From assembly GCA_905221605.1 (NCBI GenBank), contig CAJNDS010002131.1:107001-171000 (forward strand): DNA of 64,000 nucleotides, given 5' to 3'. The notes beneath the pieces are model-generated. The model saw nothing but the letters and a program-made list of their open reading frames with translations. It did not search any database and was not told the origin of the DNA. Both the position numbers and the translations under genes were made by a program. The stretch comes from Symbiodinium natans (Eukaryota; Sar; Dinophyceae; Suessiales; Symbiodiniaceae). Each line of letters begins with the position of its first letter. The stretch's first letter is position 1. This document shows positions 37,755-49,504 of this stretch, piece after piece.

Positions 37755-39120
37755 TCTTGGGGGTCCGGGGTCCTTTAGAGTAGAACCCACATATTTAGGG
37801 CTGAGGGTTTTGGGCCATCAAGCATTTCAGGGCTGAGGGTTCAGGGGGATGCAGCAGACCGAATGCCTCTTGCTGCCGCAATCAACTTCGAGTCGAGAAG
37901 ACGCAGATGCACGACACAAAGCTGGGGCTTGTGGGCGCAAACCAGTCCTACGGTAGATGTCTAAAATCTTGCATGACCTGGGTATAGCCACCGGTGCAAA
38001 TGCTCGACCGAATTTCCCCGCTGCCCTCATCCCCATGCTGCGTATTTCGACGCGCCATGAAGGATTCTATGACTCGAGCAGGCAGCCTGGACGCTCCTTT
38101 CAACTAAGCAGCGACACAGGAATCAAGGCAGACAGCTCCGCATCAACAGTATGGCGCAGTGCGGTTGTCGCTTTGAGCTTTTAGGACTTTCGAGAACTTG
38201 TCTCTTTTGCCATCTGAATGTTGTGGTGCGTACCATAAATCTAGACCGAGGCTGAACTTTATTTCGACGCACAGCACGACATCAAGCATTGCGGACAAGC
38301 TTTTCTCAAATCACGCAAGTTCCAAGCTTTTTACACATCTCACGGAACTCTCTACAATCCTCAAGCTATTTGTTTGAGTTCCTGGTGCCAAACACACGTC
38401 CCGACTGGAAAAAGATTAAATCGCTCATAGTGTTGCAAATTTGTAGGTTGGGGCTCATTTCCCCCTAAACCCTAAACCCTTGTACAACCCTAAACCCTAC
38501 AAAAGATGTACATCTACAAGCCAGATGTGTCTTGCTTGTATCCAGACTTCGATCTTTATTCGCCATATCTCCCGTTAAAGTAGCCAGATTCCTTGTTCTA
38601 CTAGCCAGAAACTGGCTTCTACAAGCCAGAACTCTCTTTCTAGTTGGGGGGCAGGGGTGAGGGGTGATCTATTCTTCTACTATTCTATTCTATTCTATTA
38701 TGTATTCGAGTGGTATATTGTTATGTCCTATACTATTGTATGACGACATTTTTGATGCTAGCACATTATATATATTGCCCTACTAGACCCGGGAGGAACC
38801 TAGGAATCAAAAGGGTGCCCTTCTTGGTTTTAAGGGGATTTCTTACGTTCGTCGACTGCAATTTGCACTCCTGATCGTGTGAACAGGGCCTCGACGTCGA
38901 ACAGAGGATAGTCTTTGCAGCTTGACAGCATTGTAAGCGTTGACTGCGACGTCAGCGTCTCACCTTGCTGACTAGGGATCCCGAAACCCTAAACTTTAGA
39001 CCCTAAGCTCTAAACCCGAAACCCTAAAGCATAGGTGCCTTGCGAGCACTTGTCAGCTGTTTAAGCTCTACGGATCAAGTGCAGTCAGCTGACAAACAAG
39101 CTCGCACAGGGATCAACCAA
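37755..39120. other. Host stretch nearly free of telomeric arrays
   Basis: Only a few isolated CCCTAAA units near 38465-38495. A TCTATTC-rich patch lies at 38665-38705, and a short CTAGACCCGGG-type repeat at 38781-38841. No gene is recognised. Confidence 0.4.
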
Positions 39121-39233
39121 GACTGGCTAGTAAACCCTAAACCCTAAACCCTAAACCCTAAACCCTAAACCCTAGTTGCAAAAACGCAAGTGTTGCAGAC
39201 TGGTGCTTGATTGCTAGGCTGCCGGAGTCACTA

Positions 39234-39336
39234 CTTAGTTGTCCAGTACCTAGGGGAACTAAAGATTAACCTTTGGGAATATAAGGGGATGCTATTACCC
39301 CAAAAAGGTTCAAAGGTTTCCTACCCTACTACTAAG
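39234..39336. mobile_element. CTTAGTTGTCC family element, reference copy
   Basis: Complete and uninterrupted at 103 bp, from CTTAGTTGTCCAGTACCTAG to CCTACTACTAAG. ACTA is present on both sides and may be a 4-bp target duplication. Confidence 0.75.
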
Positions 39337-40186
39337 ACTACTGTCATTACTTTCTAGTTTTCTTCCGGACTGCTCCCTCTTCCCGTCCTTCTTGCTAGAA
39401 AAGTTCTGACTGAAAGAGCTTTAGCTTCACGTGGCTGACCCAGACCCGTGTGCACCCTACCCTGTACACCTTGCGGCGAGTGGGCAGACACACAGCAAAA
39501 CCATACCCTAAACCCTAAACCCTAAACCCTAAACCCTAAACCCTAAACCCTTCTTTTAAACAGGCGCACCTTTAGATACACATTTCCGTCTCCTGGGTTG
39601 ACAGAAACAAGAGGTGCGGCTGCGTGGCAAATCATCTCATCAATGGAGAGGATGAAAGTTAACCTGAATTCTTAAGCGGAGGTTTTGGAACTCCTAAACC
39701 CCGAAATCCTTGTTGGCTCCTTGTAGGGTTTAGGGTTTAGGGTCTAGGGTCTAGGGTTTAGGGTTTAGGGTTTAGGGTTAGGTAGGAGGGTCGATGATCC
39801 AGGGCTTTGGGCTTGGGGTCTAAACCAACACTCGATAGGCCTTCGCTTCAGGGCTTTAGGGCTTTGGGGCCTCAGCTTAAAAACCTTTAGGTCCGTTAGG
39901 TTAGCTTGAAGTCTGCAGACCCTGAGCCCCAAAACTGCAACTGTAGGGTTTAGGGTTTAGGGTTTAGGGCCCTGCCACTCCGCGAAGCCCAAAGCCCCCC
40001 CAATCAGGAACCTCATCCTGGACAAGACCTGAAAACCCACGAAGTTGTAGGAACGCAAACATAAGGGCTTAGTGACTGTCTCTGTAGGGTTTAAAATGTA
40101 CAGTGCGACAAAAAAACTGAGGACGCAGAAATGGTCACAAGCCGATCAGGACGTGGTCTTTGAGCATTGTTAGCGTGCCATATGTT

Positions 40187-40285
40187 TTGGGATGTTCCCC
40201 CTTTAACAGTCCTTAATAGGGACTATAAACCCCCGCTAATATAGTCCCTATTGAGGAGCTGCTAGTATAAGGGGGAATATCCCAA
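40187..40285. mobile_element. TTGGGAT-end MITE with perfect 8-bp target duplication
   Basis: The 99-bp element runs from TTGGGATGTTCCCCC to GGGGGAATATCCCAA, with inner inverted AGTCCTTAATAGGGACTAT and ATAGTCCCTATTGAGG. CATATGTT flanks it exactly on both sides (40179-40186 and 40286-40293). Eight-base duplications are typical of hAT-type transposition. Confidence 0.85.
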
Positions 40286-40693
40286 CATATGTTGGCCGCG
40301 TAGGGTGTTTTGGGCTTGGTCCTTTCCTCTTCCTACTTAGAGAGGTTGAGGCCCCCTCCCGCGGATCCCGCCTTCTCCCCCAAAGCACTAGTTAATCTGT
40401 AGACGTATAAAGAGGTCCCATCCCGTCTTTTCCCAAATAAACCCTCTAGCTCGTTCGAGTGTTGGTGTATTTGAAGAGGTCCAGTTCTCTCCACACCCTC
40501 ATCACCCATGCTGCTTCATGTCCCCTTTGCCCCCCTCTCACTGACCCCATACTCCCCCCCTTCCCCCCGGGCGGGTAATGGACCCCAAACCCTAAACCCG
40601 AAACCTTAAACCCTGACCCCTAAACCCTAAACCCTTGGTCCACCCCCCCCTCTCCGACCCCACCTCTCCGACCCATGCGACCCCTCTCCATAT

Positions 40694-40800
40694 GGGGAGG
40701 TTTCCGAGATTCGGGGTATCTTGTTGGGGTCTCCAGATCATGAGGGAATTCTACTATTTGTCGTCCATTTTAAGGGGTCCCTTAATTTCGTAAACTCCCA
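40694..40800. repeat. TTTCCGAAA...GGTACC family repeat
   Basis: GGTTTCCGAGATTCGGGGTA at the left and CCTTAATTTCGTAAACTCCC at the right. Confidence 0.55.
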
Positions 40801-40967
40801 TATCTAGGCCAACCCTAAACAGATGACCATGAGGTCCACGGATTGAAACTTAATGACGAGCCTAACCTAAGCCCTAAACGCTAAACCTGCAACCGAGTTG
40901 CAGCTAATATTATATATATGTGCTTTATTTATTTATTCATCTATCTTTTGTTTTTTTTGGCGGGCGG

Positions 40968-41036
40968 GGGTGGTTACTATAGTATACTTACAAAAGGACC
41001 ATAAGGGAATACTACTAGTAATTTGTTCCGACCCCC
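40968..41036. repeat. GTTACTATAGTATA...TTCCGACCCC family repeat
   Basis: GTTACTATAGTATACTTACA, AGGGAATACTACTAGTAA and GTTCCGACCCC. Related copies lie near 24445, 27345, 49874, 56648, 56884 and 63355. Confidence 0.6.
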
Positions 41037-41134
41037 CATCGTAGAGGTCTTGGGCAAGCCTGGCATCCCTCAATCCGATCTCGAGGACTGCAGCCCTAAA
41101 TTTGCACAACGCCGGAGTCAAAAAGACCAACAGA

Positions 41135-41228
41135 GGGGATTTCCGAAAAAAGGGGGGGGGGGGGGGGGTACCTTATTGGGGTCCTTATAATAAGAGAACC
41201 CTACTATTTGGGGACTTTATTACCCTAC
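41135..41228. repeat. TTTCCGAAA...GGTACC family repeat with a poly-G run
   Basis: GGATTTCCGAAAAAA, a run of more than 15 G, then GGTACCTTATTGGGGTCCTT. Confidence 0.55.
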
Positions 41229-41523
41229 TTTCGTTATAGGGCTCTTAAGGGAGGGGGGTTCAAGGGGGCAGGTACCTAGGGAACCTTAGGGAAGCTTAGG
41301 GAGCCTTGGGGCATAGTAGGGAGTATCAGGGAGCCTTGGGTTATACACCCTCCTTGGACGCCCTCACTTAAGAACTCTATTCTTTCGTAAACCCCAACGA
41401 ATCAAACTGGGCCAAGGCAACGCAATGGAATTGACCACCAGGTCCGAGATCGAAGCAGTTTCCATCAGGAAGACAACGCCTGTGTTAACATGTTCCAGGG
41501 CTACACCTGAAAAACAAAAACAA

Positions 41524-41617
41524 CCTAAACCCTAAACCCTAAACCCTACACCCTACACCCTACACCCTACACCCTACACCCTAAACCCTAAACCCTAAAC
41601 CCCAAACCCTAAACCAG
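41524..41617. repeat. CCCTAAA array with a CCCTACA block
   Basis: About six consecutive CCCTACA units (41545-41583) sit between normal CCCTAAA units. Confidence 0.9.
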
Positions 41618-42029
41618 GGCCCTTTGAGCTGGTGCTTGTTTCGGGGCCTGTCTGCACGGTGAGCTTCCACACGAGCATCTTGGGAAGGAGCACCAACCTT
41701 GTTGCGGCACATGCTGGGAATCCAGCCGGGCTTCCGGGTTTAGGGTTTAGGGTTTAGGGTTTAGGGTTTAGGGTTAAGGGTTTAGGGTTTAGGGTTTAGG
41801 GTTTAGGGTTTCCCTGTCAATGCTGAGGGATGAGGGCTGAGGGATGCGGAGTGAGGTTAGAGTCCGGTTTGAGGTTTGAGGGGTTGAAGGTACATGCTGC
41901 TGTTCGGCCGATAGGGCTTTCCAGGTTTGCCGCGCAGGACACATGTCATAGTTGAATGGCTTCGCTTGAAGCACGCAGGATTTCTTCTTGTCCACTCCGG
42001 AAGCCCTAAACCCTAGACCCTAAACCCTA

Positions 42030-43600
42030 AACCCATGCAAAAGGCAACCCAAACTTCAAATGCTCGTCGCTAGAAGCCCTACGCCCTAAAACCCCAAACT
42101 GAAGATCCTCCAAGAAGCAGGGCGTTGATCACCTGGCTGGGACCCCTGAACCCTCAACAATGTAAGCTCACGACTGCTCATTTAGCGGGTTCAGTGTGTA
42201 GGGTTTAGGGGTTCCCTCTTTGCAGGTTGGCGGGCTTGAGCGGGAAGCCGAAACCAGCCACGTATTGGGATAATTATTTGCCAAGTTGCAGGTTGCCCAG
42301 GCAGCCAACATCAATTGCAAGCTCTTTCCGAAACTCAATATAAGTGGCACAATAATGTTGACTTCGCATTAATAAACCCCCCCGCCCCTTCATTGATCAA
42401 TCTCTCCGGCCAGGGCCTCCTCAATACTGTTCGCCTAAATCCTGGTAGGACGTAGTATTAGCTTTAGTATTAGGTAGTAGCACCACGCCCGTAAAACCCG
42501 GATTTCCCGGGTCGGATTTTACAATTGTGGCGGGCTACACTATTGTGTTCCGGCAGCGGGATTTTACAATTGCGGGTGGATCCACTAATGTGAAGTCAAC
42601 ATTACGTGGCACAGCACGACCCAAATTGTACCCTCAGCCCTACGGCGCATACTTTGACATTCTGTCGACTGTACCGGTTTCGGTTTATGGCACCCTGGGC
42701 AAGAAGTCCAGGAGCCTCCGGTAGATAATTCATGAGCAGCAACGACACAGATAGAGCCTGTTTACTGCGCAGAAAGCTCTTGATGTCTTGTCGCACATGT
42801 GGAAGTTTGAGCTTCTGCCGCCGTCCGCCATGACGCAGGATCCATGCTGCGCAAGGGCCGCAGGAGCAGCAGCGCACGGCAGGGGTGAGGAGAGCAGAAG
42901 AGGATGCCAAGGCAGAGGCTAGAGCAGCAGAGCTAGCAGCTGCCGTCCCCTCAACAGCCTCCAACTTCCAAATATAGCTGTAGCGAGAAGAAACACGGCT
43001 ATACTGAACAGGCTGGCCAGTTAGGGCCACTCAACCCAGGCAATGACAAGCCCTAAATCCGAAACATGCCAAAAAACATATACACAGGGAAAGCCTCGAT
43101 GAACTTGGTTTCTGAATTCCCTCCCTGAGTCCTCCTCCCTCCCACTCCCACTCCCCCGCCCCCCTCCCCCTACGGGCCTTCCACATAAGAGGCATGCCTG
43201 CGATCTTCAGGTTGACGTCCTTTAGCCTCGGCGTTGTCTGCCAGCTTTAGGGCCTGCTTTTCTTGCAGTACTGGGGTTCCAGGCCAAGGGTTGGGACATG
43301 TTGCTTTAAGGATTGGTTGTTAGGCTTGCCTCAGATTCACTACTTAGGTGAGTTCGTGAGAAAAAGGCCTCCCGGGACCCCTTAGGGTTGAGACCCTTTT
43401 TACACAAGGTACAGATGTCCCAGTATAAGGACGGCGTGACGCCGAAAAAAAAGTGTTATTCGAGTGCATCGAGTTTGCCCGAGAGCTCATTGCAGTGCCA
43501 CGTGCGAGAGCTATGCCACGCACAATCCCCCAAATGCTCCAAACGCCCATCTCCACAATTCTGAACTGCCCAGAACCCGAAAGCCTCAACCGAGGGAGAC
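42030..43600. other. Host stretch poor in telomeric arrays
   Basis: It contains a palindrome ACCCGGATTTCCCGGGT (42496-42512), two copies of GGATTTTACAATTG about 44 bp apart (42514, 42559), and a 142-codon minus frame (42602-43030) rich in Ala/Ser. No domain is recognised in that frame, so it is not called. Confidence 0.4.
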
Positions 43601-43794
43601 TAGAAGAGTTTAGGGTTTAGGGTTGATAGGGGTTTAGGGTTCAGGGTTAACAGCCACAACTCCGTGCGCGCGCACGAGCGCGTGCACGTACGGGGCACAG
43701 TTTCGACAAGCTGCCAGTCCTGCATTTGAGTTGAACAGTTTCGGGTTTATAAGTGATATAAGATATAAGAGGCCTCAATACCTAACCCCCAAAC

Positions 43795-44205
43795 CCTAAA
43801 CCCTAAACCCTATAAACCCTATAAACCCTATAAACCCTATAAACCCTATAAACCCTATAAACCCTATAAACCCATAAACCCTATAAACCCTATAAACCCT
43901 ATAGACCCTATAAACCCTATAAACCCTATAAACCCTATAGACCCTATAAACCCTATAAACCCTATAAACCCTATAGACCCTATAAACCCTATAAACCCTA
44001 TAAACCCTATAAACCCTATAAACCCTATAAACCCTATAAACCCTATAAACCCTATAAACCCTATAAACCCTAAACCCTATCAACCCTACAAACCCTATAA
44101 ACCCTATAAACCCTACAAACCCTATAAACTCTATAAACCCTATAAACCCTATAAACCCTATAAACCCTATAAACCCTATAAACCCTATTGACCCTAAACC
44201 CTTAA
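43795..44205. repeat. CCCTATAAA 9-bp array
   Basis: About 40 tandem 9-bp units, a telomere-type unit with two extra bases, mixed with CCCTATAGA, CCCTACAAA and CCCATAAA variants. The repeat-derived reading frame (YRV/GFI repeats) is not a gene. Confidence 0.95.
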
Positions 44206-44300
44206 ACAGGCATCCCCGCAGACGCAATGGCCCTCCCAACGTGACAAGAGCTCCAAGCAGATCTCAAGTGAGTGAAACTAAGTCGGCCCAGCACACAACT

Positions 44301-44429
44301 GCTATTTGCTTAAGAACCCCAAAAGAACAATAATCCCCATATTATCCCTTGACAAGGAAGGTTTTTCATTTTTACTTTTTTTTCTTTTTTTTTTTTGGGG
44401 GGGGGGGTGGTTCTTTAAGCAATTAGTAG
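44301..44429. mobile_element. CTACTAATTGCTTAAG-end palindromic element
   Basis: GCTATTTGCTTAAGAACCCC at the left and GGTTCTTTAAGCAATTAGTA plus G at the right, with a T/G-rich low-complexity middle. Confidence 0.65.
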
Positions 44430-45902
44430 ACAACAACTGGGATTGAGGTGTAGGGTTTGCGGGTTTAGAGTTTTAGGGCCTTTAGGTAGGGTTTTAGGGT
44501 TTTAGGGTTTGGGTTTGGGGGTTGTAGGGCTTTTGGCCTGAAATCCCCAAATCTACACTAGAACTCCGAGTCATCGTCGACAAGCCCCGAAATCCTGGGC
44601 CATTCTCGGCCGCTGTGGACGAGTGCGTCGCTTGTATATGGCCTTTAAGGTTTAGGGTAAGTTTAGGGTTTAGGGTTTAGGGTTTAGGGCTTAGGGTGTA
44701 GTACCTACAAGCCCTCCACCCAACTCCCCGACACCCTGAACCCTGCAATCTAAGCCTAAATCTTCCTAGATGGGTCAAAACCCAAGCCGTGTTTCTGAGC
44801 TTAAGTAAACAGCGCCTACGCCCTAAACCCCCTGCTGACACTCAAATCTCGAATCCTTGACCATCAACACCAAATCCGCTCCTCATCGTCGGGACCTACA
44901 CTGGCAGCTGCAGAAGCAGAGGTCAGGTCCTTCCGACATGCCGCCTATGACTTAAACCTCGAGCTAATGAGCCTCAAGGGGCTCAGCAAGTGTAATGAAA
45001 AGCGATCGCTGACGCCTAGATGGTTCTTGAGTAGTGGTTGGGCTTGGTGCAGCCATAGCTTGTGGTGTCAAATGTAGCTTCGAAGCTTTGCGCTGCATTT
45101 TGCTGAGGCATATCTGAGAAGACCTGGACAAGCTTCTAGGCTCGGGGTCCCCTGCTTCACAGGCGAAGCGACCGAGACACACACACACACACACACAGAG
45201 TGACCTACAAGCAACAAAAGGCAAACGGGCATATCACCAAGAATCGAAGGCCTCTGATACCACTACCCTGTATCCCTTGCGGTCCTCGTAGCTTTTCCGC
45301 AGGTCACGGCTAGAGGATTGTCCACGTAGCTCGTCAGAGTCCTTCAGCTTTGGGAATTTCTAGCGTTTGGGGATCAGAGTCCAGAGTGCAAGAGGGGGGG
45401 CGGGGCAGTGTTTAGGCTTATAACATGTAGAGAGAGAGTCTAGACGGGCTTTGGTAGGAAATGAGGTTTAACGTTTAGGGATATGCTTCGGGGTACTGGG
45501 TCAGTGTTGCTGGGAGTAGGGTCTTGAGACCCTAAACATCCTGAACCCTACATGCCGAAATCCCTGAAGCCTGAACCCTAAACCCTAAACCCTAAACCCT
45601 AAACCCTAAATCCGCGAGCTCCTGTGGCTTCACAGCGCTCCCCGCCGAGTTGACCTGTTTGGCTTCGGTTTGAGGGCCAGGGGTCATAAAGTTCTTAAGA
45701 GAGTTTGGTTGTGGGTTCAGAATAGCTAAGCCCTAAACCTTAAACTCCTTAACCCCAAACCCTATAAACCCTATACCCTAAACCCTAAACCTACGGCTAC
45801 AGGACTTGGATCCCCACCAGTACCTGTGCCCCTTGTTCTTGCAGGATCACGATTCACGACATGTCGGAACAAGCGATTCAGCCAAGGTCCTGCAGCGCTA
45901 AA

Positions 45903-45996
45903 GCCTAAACCCTAAACCCTAAACCCTAAACCCTAAACCCTAAACCCTAAACCCTAAACCCTAAACCCTAAACCCTAAACCCTAAACCCTAAACCC
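45903..45996. repeat. CCCTAAA array
   Basis: About 13 uniform units. Confidence 0.95.
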
Positions 45997-46074
45997 GAAC
46001 CTTGCTCTGCAGAGTGCCCCCAAGCGCGCATCAGCTCCACAGAAGATTTGTGCAGTAGTATAAGGGGGGGTTAG

Positions 46075-46202
46075 GATTTAGGGTTTAGGGTTTAGGGTTT
46101 AGGGGCATTCCGAAAATAGGGGGTACCTTATTGGGGTCCTTCTTATAAGGGGATCCGACTACTTGGGGTTTATGTTGAGGGTCCCTCGTTTTCGCAAACC
46201 CC
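46075..46202. repeat. TTTAGGG array abutting a TTTCCGAAA-family repeat
   Basis: About four TTTAGGG units (46075-46104) run straight into GGGGCATTCCGAAAATAGGG. The repeat then continues to CGTTTTCGCAAACCCC near 46202. Confidence 0.65.
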
Positions 46203-47040
46203 ATTTGTCCAGTAGTATAACGTATCGCGTGAAGTCCCTTTCGGAGTGCAACTTGCCGCAACCCCTAAACCCTAAGCCCTAAGCCCTAAGCCCTAAACCC
46301 TGAACCCTAAACCGAAGTGTTCGTCCTACTCTCTGCGCCTCTTCGATCCACGACTCCGCGATTGTGGGCGGATAATACCTCTGCATTTCCTACGGGGCTT
46401 AATTAAGCTTGTAATGGGAGTGCTTAGGGATTCGGGTCAGCAACACCTCCTATGGATCTTGAAATACTCTTACCCTAAACCCCAAACCCCAAACCCCAAA
46501 CCCTAAACCCTAAACCCTAAACCCTATCTTGAAATACTCCTTGGAGCTTCTGTCAGTGCCTACGGATGTGGACGGCCATGGGTCGTAGAGGGGCTTCCGA
46601 AACCGATGGCCCTGTTCAATATCAAGTATGGACGACCTCTACAACCCGAAACCCAATAGTCTCAAAACACCAAATAGAATCCAAACCCTGAACCGCCTGA
46701 ACCGCGCAAAATTGGGTCCCTCAAGGCTCCCCATGACTTAAACGAGACAGAGATTAAGGTTGCAAGGGCTGTGGAGCATGGCTGTTGTTTTCTGAAAGCC
46801 TCACATTAGCCCAACTGCTTGCAGACGAGAATCCAACATTTTCGTGCAAGTCCCTTGAAATTAATTCAAAACAACCCTAAACCCTAGACCCTAAACCCTA
46901 AATCCTAAACCCTAAACCCTAAACCCTAAACGATCGTCTCAGAAGTCTCAGAAGCTCCTTAAAAGGTCGACCCCGGAAAGTTGTGCAGCACAAGGCTCAG
47001 CACTTTGGCCATGTCGATGATGTTCATGGCCTGCCCAGAC

Positions 47041-47160
47041 GGGAACTAAAGGTTATAACCTTTGGGATTATAAGGGGGTTTAGGGTTTAGGGTTTAGGGA
47101 TTAGGGATTAGGGATTCTATTACCCCAAAAAGGTTAGAGGCTGCCAACTCTACCACTAAG
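47041..47160. mobile_element. CTTAGTTGTCC family element, left end lost, with telomeric insert
   Basis: It starts inside the family at GGGAACTAAAGG and ends CTCTACCACTAAG. At 47078-47118 it holds TTTAGGG units that change to GGGATTA units before rejoining the element at GGGATTCTATTACCCC. Confidence 0.75.
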
Positions 47161-47280
47161 CAGACCGGTGCTTGCAAGTTTGCATAGCTATTTTCAGCTT
47201 CTGGGCTCCGGGTGTGTATAGGGTTCTTGAGTGAAGTTGGCATTCCCGGGGTCTAGATGTCGTCAGCCCCCTCTTGCCTG

Positions 47281-47350
47281 GACCTTAAGGGACCCCCCAT
47301 CATTTATGAAATTACCAAAAAGGTACCCCTATTTTCGGAAAGCCCCCAAG
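47281..47350. repeat. TTTCCGAAA-family repeat, inverted
   Basis: GGTACCCCTATTTTCGGAAA at its right end identifies it. The opposite end has GACCTTAAGGGACCCCC. Confidence 0.5.
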
Positions 47351-47579
47351 TTGTAAAACCAACCCATGCACTTCAATAACCCGAACTGTAACCACCCATG
47401 AAGCATGAAGTATGCTACCATGCAATCACCTAAACCCTAAACCCTAAACGCTGAACCCTAAACCCTAAATCCATGGAGCAGAGGCCGTAGGCGACTTAGG
47501 TCTAGGGCTCGGGGTTCGGGAAGTCACTCCAGCCTCTTTCAGCATGGACATCACGAACAGGATGCAACCTTTTCCACGA

Positions 47580-47668
47580 CAAAAAGGGTACCCTACATGG
47601 GTCTTTTCTAGAAGGGGATCCTACTACTTGGGGGTCTATTTGGGGGTCCCCTATTTTCGTAAACCGCA
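47580..47668. repeat. TTTCCGAAA-family repeat
   Basis: GGGTACCCTACATGGGTC, GGATCCTACTACTTGGGGGT and CCCTATTTTCGTAAACC. Confidence 0.55.
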
Positions 47669-49215
47669 TGTATCTTCAAATTAAAGTTGCAAGTTACAAG
47701 CTCCATGTGCTAGACAGCTTGGGACTCAAGGCTGTCCTGCTGTCGAACAAGGCAAGCCGCAATCGTCGCAGCGCAGTTTACCCCTCCGAGTGCGGCTTCG
47801 TGGCAGAGAAGACGGCAAAAGTAACTTTCCAGGCCATATTCTCCTGGATCCTCAGCTTGACATTGCTTTCCTCCCCAAGAATCGAAGCTTCAAGAAGCTG
47901 GCTAAGAGAGGCTACGAGAGAGGTGGGCGGAGTAGATGCGGGTACATGCATCAGCAGGCACAACACGCCAAGATGTCTAGATTAGCTACGGACAGATGGT
48001 ATCGGGATGTGCAACCCGCACTCTCACAACCTTAAACCAAGCCATCCCATCCAGGTCCCAGCTGGCACAGGCGCCAAGACAGCGTGCCCTGAAAATGTAA
48101 GGCTCCGACGATTTTCTCTTGAATTTCGTCCTGCGCTGGTCCGTGAACCCTACGCACTCCGAAAATCTACAGCCCTCAACTGTTGAGCTTCAACCCGAAA
48201 CGCTGGTTTTGGGGGGCTTGGGGTCAAACAGAAAAGCTCCGGCCTTTGCAGGGTTGGCCCGAATTGCCCTCGCACTTGGGGTTGGGGTTTAGGGTTTAGG
48301 GTTTAGGGTTCCTACACTCCCTGATTCGTCCTGCTTGTCTGGGAATATCGCCTTGAGCGATTCCTTGATCGGCGTTCGGGGGTGCAGGGGTTGGAAAGTG
48401 CGTCAGCTGGTGGGTTAGTAGGGTTTAGGGTTGAAGGCGCCTGTAGAGCATGTACTTAGCAATTCATAGGGTGTGCTATGGTTCAAGTTCTCGTTGATAA
48501 TGGATGCTGCGATCTTGATGTGATCTCGAGAAGCATCTGCTCATGCTAGTGCAAAAGTCCGGTGCTGATCCTTATACCCCTTTCCGAGCTTATGCTACAA
48601 ATAGTTGGGAGCAAGGTGGTAGAAACAATGGAGCCGGATCACTTGTCTACGCGAACGTATCAGGCGATGCACACTGCACCACAACTTAGTTTACGGATTC
48701 TGGGGTCTAGGAAAGGACCTGCATAACACCTGAAAACCCCCAAAAGAGCCCAAACCCAACACACCTTGCACCACAGCTTAGTTTACGGCTTTGGGATCTA
48801 CATCCCTAAACCGAAACCCACAAGCTTGGTTGCATATCGCCATCCCGGGCTTGAGAGGTTCAACTACCCCCAATCTGGCTCCGGAGGAAGGTTCCCGAAT
48901 GAGTTATATGATCTTCGAACATTCGGGTTCAGAGGGGTTCAGGCCAAGAGCTGAACCCTGAAGCCTGACAGACGTTTTTGGGGGGGAGGTTCGGGCTGTG
49001 AGAGGAGGGCTTAGGGTTTGCGTGCAGGCTTTGAGGTCAACGGGCTGGTTTCAAGGATGTTGAGCGTTTAGCAATTCAGGACTTCGGGCCGAACTCAGGA
49101 GATCGTGCGATTCTAGGCAAGGTGCCCGCACGAAGGTTCCTCAGCATAGGATTTCTGCTCAGATCGCTCTCGCTATGCCAAAACTGCGACACGACTCATC
49201 CCAAAACAAACTGTT
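47669..49215. other. Host stretch with few telomeric units
   Basis: Short TTTAGGG runs near 48290 and 48420 only. Overlapping frames of 60-105 codons on both strands at 47668-48035 show no recognisable domain and are not called. Confidence 0.4.
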
Positions 49216-49401
49216 CGGGTTTAGGGTTTAGGGTTTATAGGGCTTAGGGTTTAGGTTCTACACCCTGCAAGACTGGTAAAATCTTGAAAACGCTAGGTCG
49301 AAACCCCGAAGCTGTGGGTTCCGAATCACATCTGCGAGTGGGGTAATCAGATGCCTGGGCTTCCTTACGGGGTCTTGCATGGCCCCAAAGCCTGAAACCC
49401 G

Positions 49402-49504
49402 ACTCCATGTACCTATACAGTATATACTTGGGCCTTTGTTCAAGGGGTTCCCAGATAGTAGCTTTAGGGCCCAGGTATATACTATACAGGTACATGGACC
49501 CTTA
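49402..49504. mobile_element. Palindromic element, GGGTCCATGTACCTA family
   Basis: CCATGTACCTATACAGTATA at the left and TATACTATACAGGTACATGG at the right form a near-perfect hairpin. Confidence 0.65.

Noticed and set aside
42602-43030. 142-codon minus-strand frame
   Set aside because: Ala/Ser-rich composition with no domain; the opposite strand is also partly open.
43796-44239. 147-codon frame of YRV and GFI repeats
   Set aside because: A product of the CCCTATAAA array, not a protein.
47668-48035. Overlapping frames of up to 105 codons
   Set aside because: Several frames on both strands are open at once, none with a recognisable domain or start context.
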